Shown piece by piece: positions 53,755 through 62,469 of a DNA stretch of 64,000 nt. The first letter of the stretch is position 1. Each line of letters opens with the position of its first letter. The stretch lies in NCBI GenBank assembly GCA_947458585.1, contig CANGYY010000004.1, positions 1 to 64,000 on the forward strand. Direction: 5' to 3'. Below the pieces are notes generated by a model. That model saw only the letters and a list, made by a program, of their open reading frames with translations, was not told the DNA's origin and did no database searches. The translations under genes and the position numbers were made by a program. Source of the DNA: Cyclobacteriaceae bacterium (GTDB lineage: Bacteria > Bacteroidota > Bacteroidia > Cytophagales > Cyclobacteriaceae).

Positions 53755-54549
53755 ATGGCAGAAAAAGAATCCAGTTCCAAACAATGGTCAGATCCCAAGG
53801 ATTTTGGTCTTCCTTTTGTAGAAATCACACCGCTAACTAGCAAAAAGGCTAAAGCTAAGGCAAAGGAAATTCAACCTGAACCTGTAATTCCTGTTGCTGA
53901 ACCTCCAAAAGTAGCTGCAGCACCGAAGCAGGAAAAGAAAAAGGAAACCAAGCAAACTAGACCGATGACCTCACCGCAGGCTACGTCTGCTAAAAAGCAG
54001 GGGTCAAAAACCTGGATTTGGGTGGTTGTTTTTGCCTTTGTTGGCGCAGTATCGGTGATTGTATGGCAACTACAGTCTGGTTCACTCTTGAGTTCAGACC
54101 TTGGGGATCAAGACACTAAAGAACTCGCTCAGAATTTACCTGAAGAGAAGAAGGCGACAGCAGAAGTGACTACAGCACCTGCCATAGACTCTTTGGCCAA
54201 GGAAGATTCTTTGGCAAGCTCGACTGCCGCTACAAATTTGCCTGCAGCTGCTAATTCTGGTACAAATCTTGCGTCTACTAATCCAGTGAGTCTAACCCCA
54301 ATCAATTCCAAAGGTGAGAAAAAGCGATTTTTCCTAGTGATTGCAAGTTTGCCGAAAGAATCGCTGATCAAAGATTTTGCAGCAAAAATGAGTATAAAAC
54401 CTGCTACCATGTACTTGATTACCCCTTATGCCGACAGTCCCAATTACCGACTCGCTATAGGTAAGTTTGATAGTTGGAATGCAGCTTCTGAGGAATTGGT
54501 CAAAGTGAAAGCCCAATACGCAGCTGATTTATGGATCTTGAACTATTGA
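53755..54549 (+). CDS. Inner-membrane SPOR-like protein
   Basis: A 264-residue bitopic protein: a cytosolic Lys/Pro/Ala-rich start (~1-84), one transmembrane helix (~85-105, TWIWVVVFAFVGAVSVIVWQ), a Ser/Ala/Asn-rich periplasmic linker, and a C-terminal domain (~190-264). That domain runs KRFFLVIASLPKESLIKDFA, ITPYADSPNYRLAIGKFDSW, and 'AxxxLxxVKAQYAADLWIL'. The last pattern, with 'Y-R-L-x-x-G-x-F-x-x-x-x-x-A', is a SPOR domain. SPOR domains bind denuded peptidoglycan at division or remodelling sites. Its stop overlaps the ExbB-like start by one base. Confidence 0.82.
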   Translation: MAEKESSSKQWSDPKDFGLPFVEITPLTSKKAKAKAKEIQPEPVIPVAEPPKVAAAPKQEKKKETKQTRPMTSPQATSAKKQGSKTWIWVVVFAFVGAVSVIVWQLQSGSLLSSDLGDQDTKELAQNLPEEKKATAEVTTAPAIDSLAKEDSLASSTAATNLPAAANSGTNLASTNPVSLTPINSKGEKKRFFLVIASLPKESLIKDFAAKMSIKPATMYLITPYADSPNYRLAIGKFDSWNAASEELVKVKAQYAADLWILNY

Positions 54550-55238
54550 TGATGACATTATTACAAACACTTGCAATTGATTCTGTGGCCACAGTGCCAG
54601 CCGCTGACGAAGCTACCACTCAATCCATTGGTTTGCTGGACCTTCTGATTAAAGGTGGATACATGATGATTCCGCTGTACGTTTTGTTTGTGTTGGCGAT
54701 TTTCATCTTTGTACAGAAGTTATTGGTGATCAAAAAAGCATCCAAAACACCTGGTCATTTGATGGATCAGGTCAAACTATTGGTACAAAGTGGTCAAGTA
54801 GAAAAAGCAAAAATGATTTGCGCAGGGGACAATACCCCCGTGGCCAACATGATTTCCAAGGGAATTGATCGAATCGGATCTCCTTTGAAAAACATTGAAG
54901 TGGCCATTGAGAATGTTGGTAAACTGGAAATCTACAAATTGGAAAAGAATCTAGGTGTCCTAGCCACAGTTTCCGGTGCTGCACCCATGATTGGGTTTCT
55001 AGGGACAGTAACGGGGATGATCCAAGCCTTTATTTCTATTGCTCAAGAAGACGGCATGGTATCACCCAAACTGCTTTCTTCTGGGATTTACGAAGCCATG
55101 ATTACCACAGCAGCCGGCTTGGTAGTGGGAATCGTAGCCTATTTGGGATACAACTATTTGGTGACTCAGGTTTCTAAATTGGTCCACCACATGGAGTATA
55201 CTTCCATCGAATTTATTGACCTTCTTCAGGATAAATAA
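54549..55238 (+). CDS. exbB: ExbB/TolQ/MotA-type proton channel subunit
   Basis: About 229 residues with three transmembrane helices: LIKGGYMMIPLYVLFVLAIF (~30-50), then the conserved pair around GVLATVSGAAPMIGFLGTVT (~140-160) and the third helix near GIYEAMITTAAGLVVGIVAY. The polar Thr/Ser residues that form the proton path with ExbD are in place. ExbB-ExbD motors energise TonB at the outer membrane. The start at 54549 (ATG overlapping the previous TGA) is preferred to the ATG at 54531, which would add six residues read inside the SPOR gene. Confidence 0.92.
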   Translation: MMTLLQTLAIDSVATVPAADEATTQSIGLLDLLIKGGYMMIPLYVLFVLAIFIFVQKLLVIKKASKTPGHLMDQVKLLVQSGQVEKAKMICAGDNTPVANMISKGIDRIGSPLKNIEVAIENVGKLEIYKLEKNLGVLATVSGAAPMIGFLGTVTGMIQAFISIAQEDGMVSPKLLSSGIYEAMITTAAGLVVGIVAYLGYNYLVTQVSKLVHHMEYTSIEFIDLLQDK

Positions 55239-55240
55239 GC

Positions 55241-55633
55241 ATGGGACTCCAGCAAAAAAATAAAGTAGATGCTTCCTTCAGCATGTCCTCCATGACGGAT
55301 ATCATCTTTCTTTTGCTTATTTTTTTCATGCTCACCTCTTCTTTCATTACCCCATCAGGACTTTCGGTGAATTTGCCATCCAGTGAAACTTCTGATATTG
55401 TGATGCAGGAGGTGACTGTTTCAGTGACGAAGGACTTGCAATTTTCAGTCAACGATCAACTCACTTCTCGTGAGCAATTGAAGGCGGTACTTACTCCATT
55501 ATTGGAGGGCAAAAAAGGTCAGGTAGTCCTGCATTTGGACAAAGAAGTACCTGTGGAGTACCTAGTAGAAATTGGGGGCATCGCAGCTGGTCTCGGTGCC
55601 AATGTATCCATTGCTACCAAACCCTACAACTGA
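55241..55633 (+). CDS. exbD: ExbD/TolR biopolymer transport protein
   Basis: A 130-residue bitopic protein. A short N-terminus leads into the single helix SSMTDIIFLLLIFFMLTSSF (~17-36), whose Asp (TDIIF) is the essential proton-carrying residue of the ExbD/TolR family. A small periplasmic alpha/beta domain follows (VVLHLDKEVPVEYLVEIGGI). It starts 2 bases after the ExbB stop, and its TGA overlaps the TonB-like start. It works with ExbB and TonB. Confidence 0.93.
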   Translation: MGLQQKNKVDASFSMSSMTDIIFLLLIFFMLTSSFITPSGLSVNLPSSETSDIVMQEVTVSVTKDLQFSVNDQLTSREQLKAVLTPLLEGKKGQVVLHLDKEVPVEYLVEIGGIAAGLGANVSIATKPYN

Positions 55634-56520
55634 TGCTCGATGTGAATTCAAATTCACTGGAACGGAAAAGTCGGATTCAATCCGCAGTGGTCACATTCGT
55701 GATCCAACTGCTGTTGTTTTTGGCTTTTTACTTCATGGTCGTGTGGGAGCAACCCAATCCACCCACCCCAACTTATGGTTTGGAATTGAATTTGGGATTT
55801 TCGGATTTTGGTTCTGGAGATCCATCCGAAGTAATGCCCAATTCCTCCGAAATTCCTATCACTGAAGCTCCGGCTCCGGGTGAAATCGTTCCCCCAACCC
55901 AAACAGCTGTTGCTACAAGTAACGCCACGGCTTCGAATCCCAAGCCAAGTGCCTCCCAAGCCGTCAGTACGCAACCTTCTCCCATCAAAGGAGAGACTGT
56001 GGCAAGCCCAACACCACTGAAGGAAGAAGCCAAAGAAGTTCCGAGCAATCAAAAGGTGGCCGAACAGCCCAAGTTGGACCAGCGTGCAGTTTTTGGTGCA
56101 GGCGGGAAAAGAGGAAGTGGCGCTAATGCAAGTAATGGATCTAGTCAAGGAAACTCCAATACCTCTGGTGATCAAGGAAAACCTACTGGAACTATAGATG
56201 GAAGAGCTTTACAAGGTTCCGGATCGGGTAAAGGTGAAGCTGGAGGCGCAGGATATAGCCTTGACTTAGCTGGATGGGATTTTGCCTCTCGGCCAAGTAT
56301 CAATGATCGGGTTTCCACTCGTAATGGTCGGATTGTATTTAATATCACCGTGGATGGATCAGGAAAAGTGGTTCAAGCAATAGTTCATGAATACAATGTT
56401 TCCAACGAAGTATTGGCTTACTACCGTCAGGTAGTCAATCAACTGGATTTTAAAAAATCTGGAGGCTCAGCCGCAGAATTCTCCAAGGGCAAAATCACCT
56501 TTGTGATCAAGGTAGAATAA
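55633..56520 (+). CDS. TonB-like energy transducer
   Basis: A 295-residue bitopic protein with one N-terminal helix (~14-35, SAVVTFVIQLLLFLAFYFMV). A long Pro/Ala/Ser/Gly-rich periplasmic stalk (~60-190) includes a low-complexity Gly/Ser/Asn part. The TonB C-terminal alpha/beta domain (~215-295) shows RIVFNITVDGSGKVVQAIVH, then a helix and a final strand, GKITFVIKVE. It overlaps ExbD by one base and precedes folC by 3 bases. It should span the periplasm and pull on an outer-membrane partner, most plausibly the barrel encoded upstream. Confidence 0.85.
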   Translation: MLDVNSNSLERKSRIQSAVVTFVIQLLLFLAFYFMVVWEQPNPPTPTYGLELNLGFSDFGSGDPSEVMPNSSEIPITEAPAPGEIVPPTQTAVATSNATASNPKPSASQAVSTQPSPIKGETVASPTPLKEEAKEVPSNQKVAEQPKLDQRAVFGAGGKRGSGANASNGSSQGNSNTSGDQGKPTGTIDGRALQGSGSGKGEAGGAGYSLDLAGWDFASRPSINDRVSTRNGRIVFNITVDGSGKVVQAIVHEYNVSNEVLAYYRQVVNQLDFKKSGGSAAEFSKGKITFVIKVE

Positions 56521-56523
56521 AGC

Positions 56524-57816
56524 ATGAATTACCAAGAGACGCTGGATTACCTTTTTAATGCATTACCCATGTTTCAACGGGTAGGAGCGTCTGCATACAA
56601 AGCCGATTTAACCAACACGATTGCACTTTGTACCCATTTGGGTAATCCTCAAGAGCAATTTAAATCCATTCATGTGGCAGGTACCAATGGTAAGGGCAGT
56701 ACTTCCCATTCCTTGGCATCCATATTTCAAGCTGCAGGCTACAAAACGGGCCTCTATACCTCACCACACCTGAAGGCGTTTACCGAACGAATTCGAGTGA
56801 ATGGCGAAGAAATAAACAAAGACGATGTCGTAGAATTTGTGGCTACCCACAAGGATTTTTTGGATCAACTGAAGCCCAGTTTCTTTGAAATGACCGTAGG
56901 CTTGGCCTTTTGGTATTTTGCCAAGGAGGAAGTTGACATTGCAATCATTGAAGTGGGTATGGGTGGGAGATTGGATAGCACCAATGTGATTTCGCCCGAA
57001 CTTTGCGTCATTACCAATATAGGCTTTGACCATACCCAGTTTCTTGGAGATACACTTCCCTTGATTGCTGGGGAAAAAGCAGGCATCATCAAGGCGAGTG
57101 TACCTGTAATAGTTAGCCATACCCAAAAAGAAATTCAGGCGGTATTTCTCCAAAAGGCTACTGAAATGCAAGCCAGCCTTGTTTTTGCAGATCAGCAATG
57201 GGAGGTAACTCGAATCCAAAATTCGGATGCATCCCAACTCGCTAGATTTCAGGTAAAGGGAAGAGCTGATGCTTTTGAATTGGAATTTGGGTTGAGAGGA
57301 GATTACCAGCGATACAACCTGCCGGGAATTTTAGAAGCCGTAGAGCAACTAAGGAAACAGGGTTGGAAACTGAGTAAAGAAGCCCTTCATTTGGGATTGG
57401 CGCGTGTTTCAGAGCAAACAGGACTAAAAGGCAGGTGGCAGATTTTGCAAACCCAGCCACTCACTATTGCCGATACAGGTCATAACGAAGCGGGGATAAT
57501 AGAGGTGGTGAATCAACTGAAAAAATACCCCTTTTCCCAACTTTGGATGGTGATCGGGATGGTAAATGACAAGGATATCTCCAAAGTTTTGGACTTACTT
57601 CCAAAAGATGCGACCTATATTTTTTGCCAAGCAAGCATCCCACGCGCAATGGATGCAGATATATTGGCAAGCAAGGCATTGGAAAAGGGTTTAATGGGAC
57701 AGGTAATTCCCAAAGTGACGGATGCGATTGAATTTGCTCGAAAAAATGCAGGAGCAGATGACCTGATATTTATTGGAGGTAGTACTTTTGTGGTCGCAGA
57801 AATTGAAGACCTCTAA
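56524..57816 (+). CDS. folC: Bifunctional folylpolyglutamate synthase / dihydrofolate synthase
   Basis: A 430-residue Mur-ligase-family enzyme that adds glutamate to dihydropteroate or folate. The ATP loop is VAGTNGKGSTSHS (~53-65). Other marks are SPHLKAFTERIRVNGEEI, EVGMGGRLDSTNV and NIGFDHTQFLGDTLPLIAGE followed by KAGIIK. The start lies 3 bases after the TonB stop, and its TAA overlaps trmB (TAATG), so the folate and tRNA genes share a message with the ExbB-TonB set. Confidence 0.95.
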   Translation: MNYQETLDYLFNALPMFQRVGASAYKADLTNTIALCTHLGNPQEQFKSIHVAGTNGKGSTSHSLASIFQAAGYKTGLYTSPHLKAFTERIRVNGEEINKDDVVEFVATHKDFLDQLKPSFFEMTVGLAFWYFAKEEVDIAIIEVGMGGRLDSTNVISPELCVITNIGFDHTQFLGDTLPLIAGEKAGIIKASVPVIVSHTQKEIQAVFLQKATEMQASLVFADQQWEVTRIQNSDASQLARFQVKGRADAFELEFGLRGDYQRYNLPGILEAVEQLRKQGWKLSKEALHLGLARVSEQTGLKGRWQILQTQPLTIADTGHNEAGIIEVVNQLKKYPFSQLWMVIGMVNDKDISKVLDLLPKDATYIFCQASIPRAMDADILASKALEKGLMGQVIPKVTDAIEFARKNAGADDLIFIGGSTFVVAEIEDL

Positions 57817-58478
57817 TGAGTAGAAAAAAACTGGTTCGCTTTGCCCAAAACGAAGTCAATCCCAATGTAGTCCAGGCAGGCAAGCCTATTTTTGAACAGA
57901 TTAAAGGGCAGTGGAATGCGCTTCAGTTCCAAAATGAGCAACCCTTAGTCGTGGAACTTGCCTGTGGAAGAGGGGAGTTTACCTTGGGTCTAGGAAGACA
58001 ATATCCCACACAAAACTTTATTGGAGTAGATATCAAAGGAAGTAGAATCTGGAAAGGAAGTTCAACTGCTACGGCCGAAGGCATTCCTAATGTGGCCTTC
58101 TTGCGAACCCAAATTCAACAACTGGATACTTTTTTCGCGCCAAGTGAGATTTCTGAACTGTGGATTACTTTCCCAGATCCTTTTCCACGTGATGGGGATG
58201 AAAAACGACGCTTGACCTCAGCCAGATTTTTGGAGATGTACAAGCAACTCGTGAAAGCGGGGGGAACCATCCACTTCAAAACAGACAATACAGGCCTATT
58301 CGAGTATACCGAGGAGGTTTTGGCTTCCCGATCGGATTGCAAAGTTTTGTTCGTTACGACTGATTTTTATGCAAGCGAACTGCGGGATGCCCACCACGGA
58401 ATCAAAACTCGCTACGAGAAGATTTTTTCCGACAAGGGGGAAAAAATCAAATACATTCAATTTTCCTTTATCGAATAA
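57816..58478 (+). CDS. trmB: tRNA (guanine-N7-)-methyltransferase
   Basis: A 220-residue SAM-dependent enzyme that methylates G46 of tRNA. Visible are VVELACGRGEFTLGLGRQYP (SAM loop), IGVDIKGSRIW, and WITFPDPFPRDGDEKRRLTS (the conserved DP-P block with downstream Arg residues), plus the late FETDN-like KTDNTGLFEYT. The length is typical. The TAA of folC overlaps its start codon. Its last 11 bases overlap the convergent 3-hydroxyacyl-CoA dehydrogenase gene. Confidence 0.93.
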   Translation: MSRKKLVRFAQNEVNPNVVQAGKPIFEQIKGQWNALQFQNEQPLVVELACGRGEFTLGLGRQYPTQNFIGVDIKGSRIWKGSSTATAEGIPNVAFLRTQIQQLDTFFAPSEISELWITFPDPFPRDGDEKRRLTSARFLEMYKQLVKAGGTIHFKTDNTGLFEYTEEVLASRSDCKVLFVTTDFYASELRDAHHGIKTRYEKIFSDKGEKIKYIQFSFIE

Positions 58479-59346
58479 AATCCGGTTCTCGGTAGCGTGG
58501 ATTGGGATAGGAATAAAATCCTTCGCCGGTTTTCTCTCCTAGTTTTCCTTGATCAATGTAGGTTTTCAAATGGGCAGCAAAGGCCTGTGAAGCTGAATCC
58601 GGCATTTTGTGGGTAACGTGCCAAGCGGTATCCAATCCAATGGAATCCAATATCCCAAAAGGCCCCATGGGCATGTGGAAGTTCACCATCCAAGACTTGT
58701 CAATATCTTCAATGCTACCCACCTCACGTGTGATTAGTTTGCCCGCCGCACCCAAAAGGGCCATCAGCATTGTGTTGAATAGGTATCCAGGGTTCTCTTT
58801 TCGTACGATTACAGGAACTTGATTTAATTTCCTTCCCAATTCTTCTAGGATCCCAATCAATGCAGGATCGGTACCAGGATGGGGCATGATATCTACCACC
58901 CTAGAATAGAACACATCGTGAAAATGGAAGGCACAAAACCGGGAAGGGCTACCAGTTTCTTCTGCAAACAGAGAGGGGAGTAGGTAAGAGGTATTTGTGG
59001 TCAACCAAGTGTGGGATTCCGCGAGTTTGCCTACTTCGGTCCAAAGTGATTTTTTGATATCTACATTTTCCGTAACGCTTTCATTGACCAAATCAGCGCC
59101 TTTCAAGGCTTCAGCTAAGTCCAAGGTAGGCTGGATTCGTTGGAGGATCTCGGGAACTTGTGATTCCGTAAGTGTTCCACCACGTACCAGTTGACGGAGG
59201 ATTTTTTGCATGGTGAGGATGGCCGAATCCAAGGATGCCTGTTTCAGATCAAAAATGGAAACGGTAAATCCAGAGATAGCAGATTGGAGGGCTACTCGGG
59301 AGCCAAGCGTGCCTGCTCCAAGGATGCAAATTTTATGAAGGGTCAT
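58468..59346 (-). CDS. 3-hydroxyacyl-CoA dehydrogenase
   Basis: A 292-residue NAD-dependent enzyme. The Rossmann loop is GAGTLGSRVALQSAISGF (~9-26). The catalytic His lies in FHFHDVFYSRVVDIM (~143), followed by the C-terminal helical domain with KENPGYLFNTMLMALLGAAG and DSIGLDTAWHVTHKM. It oxidises 3-hydroxyacyl-CoA to 3-oxoacyl-CoA. It is last in a four-gene minus-strand operon, starting 3 bases after the kinase gene, so it would act on the product of the upstream dehydrogenase/kinase steps. Confidence 0.92.
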   Translation of the reverse strand: MTLHKICILGAGTLGSRVALQSAISGFTVSIFDLKQASLDSAILTMQKILRQLVRGGTLTESQVPEILQRIQPTLDLAEALKGADLVNESVTENVDIKKSLWTEVGKLAESHTWLTTNTSYLLPSLFAEETGSPSRFCAFHFHDVFYSRVVDIMPHPGTDPALIGILEELGRKLNQVPVIVRKENPGYLFNTMLMALLGAAGKLITREVGSIEDIDKSWMVNFHMPMGPFGILDSIGLDTAWHVTHKMPDSASQAFAAHLKTYIDQGKLGEKTGEGFYSYPNPRYREPDFIR

Positions 59347-59349
59347 GGG

Positions 59350-60378
59350 TTAGATTTTATCAGTTTGAAGAGTTTGAATGGCTTTTTTGCCAGCGGCATC
59401 CACCACATGGATGAGTTGAGCAAATCTAGGATCTGTTGAAAAGCCTTGGGAATAACGTTTGAAAATTTGTTGGGCGATCACGGCTACTTTCACTAATCCA
59501 AAGACATAGTAAAAGACCATTTCTTGTTTGGAGCCCTTTCCTTTGGTAAAATAATAGGCCATGATTTCTTCCCGGCTGAGATTGCCGGGCAAGTGACTTA
59601 AATTGAATAGTTTTAAAATCTGTGGATCGTTTTCCTCCGCCCAATAGGCCAGGCTAGTGCCTAGATCCATCAGCGGATTGCCTACCGTGGCCATCTCCCA
59701 ATCCAATACTCCTTTGATAAGGGTGGGATTCTGGGGGTCCAAAACCAAGTTATCGTATTTGAAGTCGTTGTGAATGAAGGCAAGGTATTCGGTGGAAGGA
59801 ATATTTCCCTGGAGCCAAGTTGCTGCTTGTTCCAACTCTGGAAGCTCATTCGTTTTTGCTCGAAAATACCGGTCTACCCATCCTTCCACTTGGCGTTGGG
59901 TGTAGCCTTCTGGCTTTCCCAAGTGAATAAGGCCCGATTCCTGAAGTTCGAGTTGATGTAGTTCGAGAAGGCAGTCTACCGCCGAACGGGATAAGGCAGC
60001 AAAGCCTTCCTTTTCTAGGGTCATTCCTTGAGGAACTCGATTTCTCAAAATTGCTCCTTCCAGATACTCCATGATAAAGAAGGGAGCACCAAGAATGGAT
60101 TCTTCGTCACAAAAGTGAATTGGCTGTGGACTCTTGGTGTAGCCTGCCTTTTTCAATCCCTCAAGGATCCTAAATTCCCTACCCATGTCGTGTGCCTTGG
60201 CTATTTTTTCACCAAAGGGAGGACGTCTCAAGATGAATTTTTCAGTAACACTTTCTACAAGAAAGCTCAAATTGGAATAGCCACCTGGGAGTTGGGTTAC
60301 CTGTATCTTGTCAGCAGCACAGTGGAGTACTGGGTCCAAATAATCCTTAAGCAAATCAAAAGTTAATTCACTATTCAT
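59350..60378 (-). CDS. APH-type phosphotransferase (LvaA / ACAD10-ACAD11 kinase-like)
   Basis: A 342-residue kinase of the aminoglycoside-phosphotransferase fold. It shows VTQLPGGYSNLSFLVE (glycine loop), KFILRRPPFG, the catalytic Brenner motif HNDFKYDN (~203-210) and the metal-binding VLDWEMATVGNP (~224-235). These are the marks of the ACAD10/11-kinase and LvaA group, not of drug-resistance enzymes. In mammals and in Pseudomonas putida, such kinases phosphorylate the 4-hydroxyl of 4-hydroxyacyl-CoA. Its start overlaps the acyl-CoA dehydrogenase stop by 4 bases (ATGA). Confidence 0.9.
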   Translation of the reverse strand: MNSELTFDLLKDYLDPVLHCAADKIQVTQLPGGYSNLSFLVESVTEKFILRRPPFGEKIAKAHDMGREFRILEGLKKAGYTKSPQPIHFCDEESILGAPFFIMEYLEGAILRNRVPQGMTLEKEGFAALSRSAVDCLLELHQLELQESGLIHLGKPEGYTQRQVEGWVDRYFRAKTNELPELEQAATWLQGNIPSTEYLAFIHNDFKYDNLVLDPQNPTLIKGVLDWEMATVGNPLMDLGTSLAYWAEENDPQILKLFNLSHLPGNLSREEIMAYYFTKGKGSKQEMVFYYVFGLVKVAVIAQQIFKRYSQGFSTDPRFAQLIHVVDAAGKKAIQTLQTDKI

Positions 60379-61583
60379 TTACTGACGTAATTTTTAAGAA
60401 TACTTCGGGCAAGGGCAGACTTGTGTACCTCGTCAGGGCCATCGTAAATACGTGCTCCTCGTTCGTGTCGGTACCAATAGGATAGCAGCGTATCATCGGT
60501 GATGCCTAGTGCTCCATGGACCTGGATGGCTCGGTCAATCACTTTCATGAGTACATCGGCCACAAAAAATTTGATCGTTGAAATGTCTTCTTTGACTGCT
60601 TTCGCGCCATTTTCTTGCATTTTCTGGGCGGTATCGAGCACCATGAGTCGGCTGGCTTTGATTTCTGCTCGACTTTCTGCAATCCAGTTTTGGATGGTTT
60701 GCTTGTCTGCCAAGTGCTTGCCTACTTCTAGTTCTCGAGATAGCGCACGTCTGCACAGCATATCAAATGCCCGTTCGCAGATGCCAATCCAACGCATGCA
60801 GTGGTGAATTCGTCCAGGTCCCAGTCGTTCTTGCGCCAAGGCAAATCCCTGACCTTCCATACCAATTCGGTTGGACACGGGTACTCGGCACTGCTCAAAT
60901 TTGACTTCAGCATGGGAGAGGTAATCTTCTCCCGCTTCACCCATAATGGAAATGTTGCGAACCAAGGTGTAGCCTGGCGTATCCAAGGGGAGCAAGATCA
61001 TGCTTGCTTTCTGGTAGGGAGAAGGCGCATCGGGATTGGTAACGGCCATGACGATGGTGAATTGAGCCCCATCAGCGGCTGTGGTAAACCATTTGTGGCC
61101 TTGAATCACATAATCTTCCCCATCCCGGGTGGCTGTGGTAGCCATATGGACTGGATTGCTACCTGGAAGTTGAGGTTCGGTCATGGCAAAGCAGGAGCGG
61201 ATTTCTCCGCGTTGCAGGGGTCCAAGCCACTTTTCTTTCTGTTCCTCCGAACCAAACTGGTGGAGCAATTCCATGTTGCCTATATCTGGAGCATTGCAGT
61301 TGAATACGTAATGTCCGATCGGGCTTTGGCCCAAAATTTCAGACACCTGGGCAAATTGCACGAGGTTCAAACCCAGGCCACCTTCATTCTTGGCTAAATG
61401 TGGAGCAAATAGACCTAAAGACTTTGCCTTTTCCCGGAGGGCCTTTAGTGCTGGTAAATAAGACTTAAATGGTCCTTTGACCACATCCAAGTCTATGGGG
61501 AATAGTTCCTGTTCTACAAACTGACGATAGGCAACCAGCAGTTGCTGCAGTTGTGCTGCCGAGATTTCTTGGGTTGGGTTCAT
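60375..61583 (-). CDS. Acyl-CoA dehydrogenase of the ACAD10/ACAD11 type
   Basis: A 402-residue flavoprotein with the usual ACAD domains. Group-specific marks are YVFNCNAPDIGNMELLHQFG (~95), SCFAMTEPQLPGSNP and, near the end, RIYDGPDEVHKSALARSILK (~378-397). The APDxGNMELL and YDGPDEVH pieces are typical of ACAD10/11 and LvaC. In known systems this enzyme, together with an APH-type kinase, converts 4-hydroxyacyl-CoA through a 4-phospho intermediate to the 3-hydroxyacyl-CoA isomer. It lies 7 bases after the SDR stop and overlaps the kinase gene by 4 bases. Confidence 0.92.
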   Translation of the reverse strand: MNPTQEISAAQLQQLLVAYRQFVEQELFPIDLDVVKGPFKSYLPALKALREKAKSLGLFAPHLAKNEGGLGLNLVQFAQVSEILGQSPIGHYVFNCNAPDIGNMELLHQFGSEEQKEKWLGPLQRGEIRSCFAMTEPQLPGSNPVHMATTATRDGEDYVIQGHKWFTTAADGAQFTIVMAVTNPDAPSPYQKASMILLPLDTPGYTLVRNISIMGEAGEDYLSHAEVKFEQCRVPVSNRIGMEGQGFALAQERLGPGRIHHCMRWIGICERAFDMLCRRALSRELEVGKHLADKQTIQNWIAESRAEIKASRLMVLDTAQKMQENGAKAVKEDISTIKFFVADVLMKVIDRAIQVHGALGITDDTLLSYWYRHERGARIYDGPDEVHKSALARSILKNYVSK

Positions 61584-61590
61584 TGTAAAA

Positions 61591-62358
61591 TCAAATGGTA
61601 AAGCCTCCGTCTGCGGTCAAAATGGCTCCAGTCGTATAGGTAGAAGCGGGAGAGGCAAGAAACAAGGCCATGGCACCAATTTCCTCTGAGGTTCCCGCTC
61701 TTTTTATGGCCAACTGCTTCAAGATCATGGACATGATTTTTTCATTGGACCAAAGTGCTTCTGAGAATTTGGTTTGGATAAGTCCGGGGCAAATGGCATT
61801 GACACGAATCTTGGAATCACCCCATTCCTTGGCAAAAACCTTGGTTAAGGAAATCAAGGCCGCTTTGGATACCGAGTAAATTCCCAAACCTTGTTCCGGG
61901 GAAATTCCTCCGATGCTGGAAATATTGATAACCGAGGCACCAGCCGATTTTCTGAGGTGAGGATAGCACAATCTACTGAGTTCAAAAGCCGCCTTCACAT
62001 TCACGTTCATGATCTTGTCAAAGGCTTCAAGGGTTGTTTCATGAACAGGGCCAAAAACCGGATTGCTGGCAGCATTATTCACTAAGATGTCGATGCCACC
62101 ATATTTCTCAACCGTCTTTTCTACCAGAACCTTGAGTTCTTCCATGTTTCCCACATTGCAGGCAATTCCGGAGACCTCATAGCCTTTAGCGTTGAGTTGC
62201 TGTGCTTGCTCATCCAATACCTCTTGCTTTCTGCTACTAATGACTACTTTGGCACCTGCTGCAGCAAACATTTCTGCAATGCCAAATCCAATGCCTTTGC
62301 TAGCCCCTGTAATCAGGGCTACTTTTCCATCCAATGAAAAAACTGAAGATAAATCCAT
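61591..62358 (-). CDS. Short-chain dehydrogenase/reductase (LvaD-like position)
   Basis: A 255-residue classical SDR. It has the TGASKGIGFGIAEMFAAAGA cofactor loop, the NNAASNP motif, a Ser in INISSIGG, and the catalytic YSVSK (~160-164). Its FabG-like length and C-terminus (LTADGGFTI) fit a keto-acid or hydroxyacyl-CoA reductase. I choose the ATG at 62358 (MDLSSVFSLDGKVALITGAS). The ATG at 62406 adds a 16-residue hydrophobic lead that looks like promoter sequence read through. It is first in the operon, facing a divergent MDR-family gene. Confidence 0.88.
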   Translation of the reverse strand: MDLSSVFSLDGKVALITGASKGIGFGIAEMFAAAGAKVVISSRKQEVLDEQAQQLNAKGYEVSGIACNVGNMEELKVLVEKTVEKYGGIDILVNNAASNPVFGPVHETTLEAFDKIMNVNVKAAFELSRLCYPHLRKSAGASVINISSIGGISPEQGLGIYSVSKAALISLTKVFAKEWGDSKIRVNAICPGLIQTKFSEALWSNEKIMSMILKQLAIKRAGTSEEIGAMALFLASPASTYTTGAILTADGGFTI

Positions 62359-62469
62359 TTGTTTTTGGGTTATTTTTCTTCCAAAAGATAGGAAAAATAT
62401 GGCCATGCTGTAACTTGTGGGCCAAGCAAATTCATTAATTATCCCTCATTATCTCTTTTTTCTATCCCC

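Noticed and set aside
55654-56175. 173-residue minus-strand ORF
   Set aside because: Antisense to the TonB-like gene; high Ser/Cys/Arg content typical of a shadow.
56761-57237. 158-residue minus-strand ORF
   Set aside because: Antisense to folC.
60801-61397. 198-residue plus-strand ORF
   Set aside because: Antisense to the acyl-CoA dehydrogenase gene, without recognisable domains.
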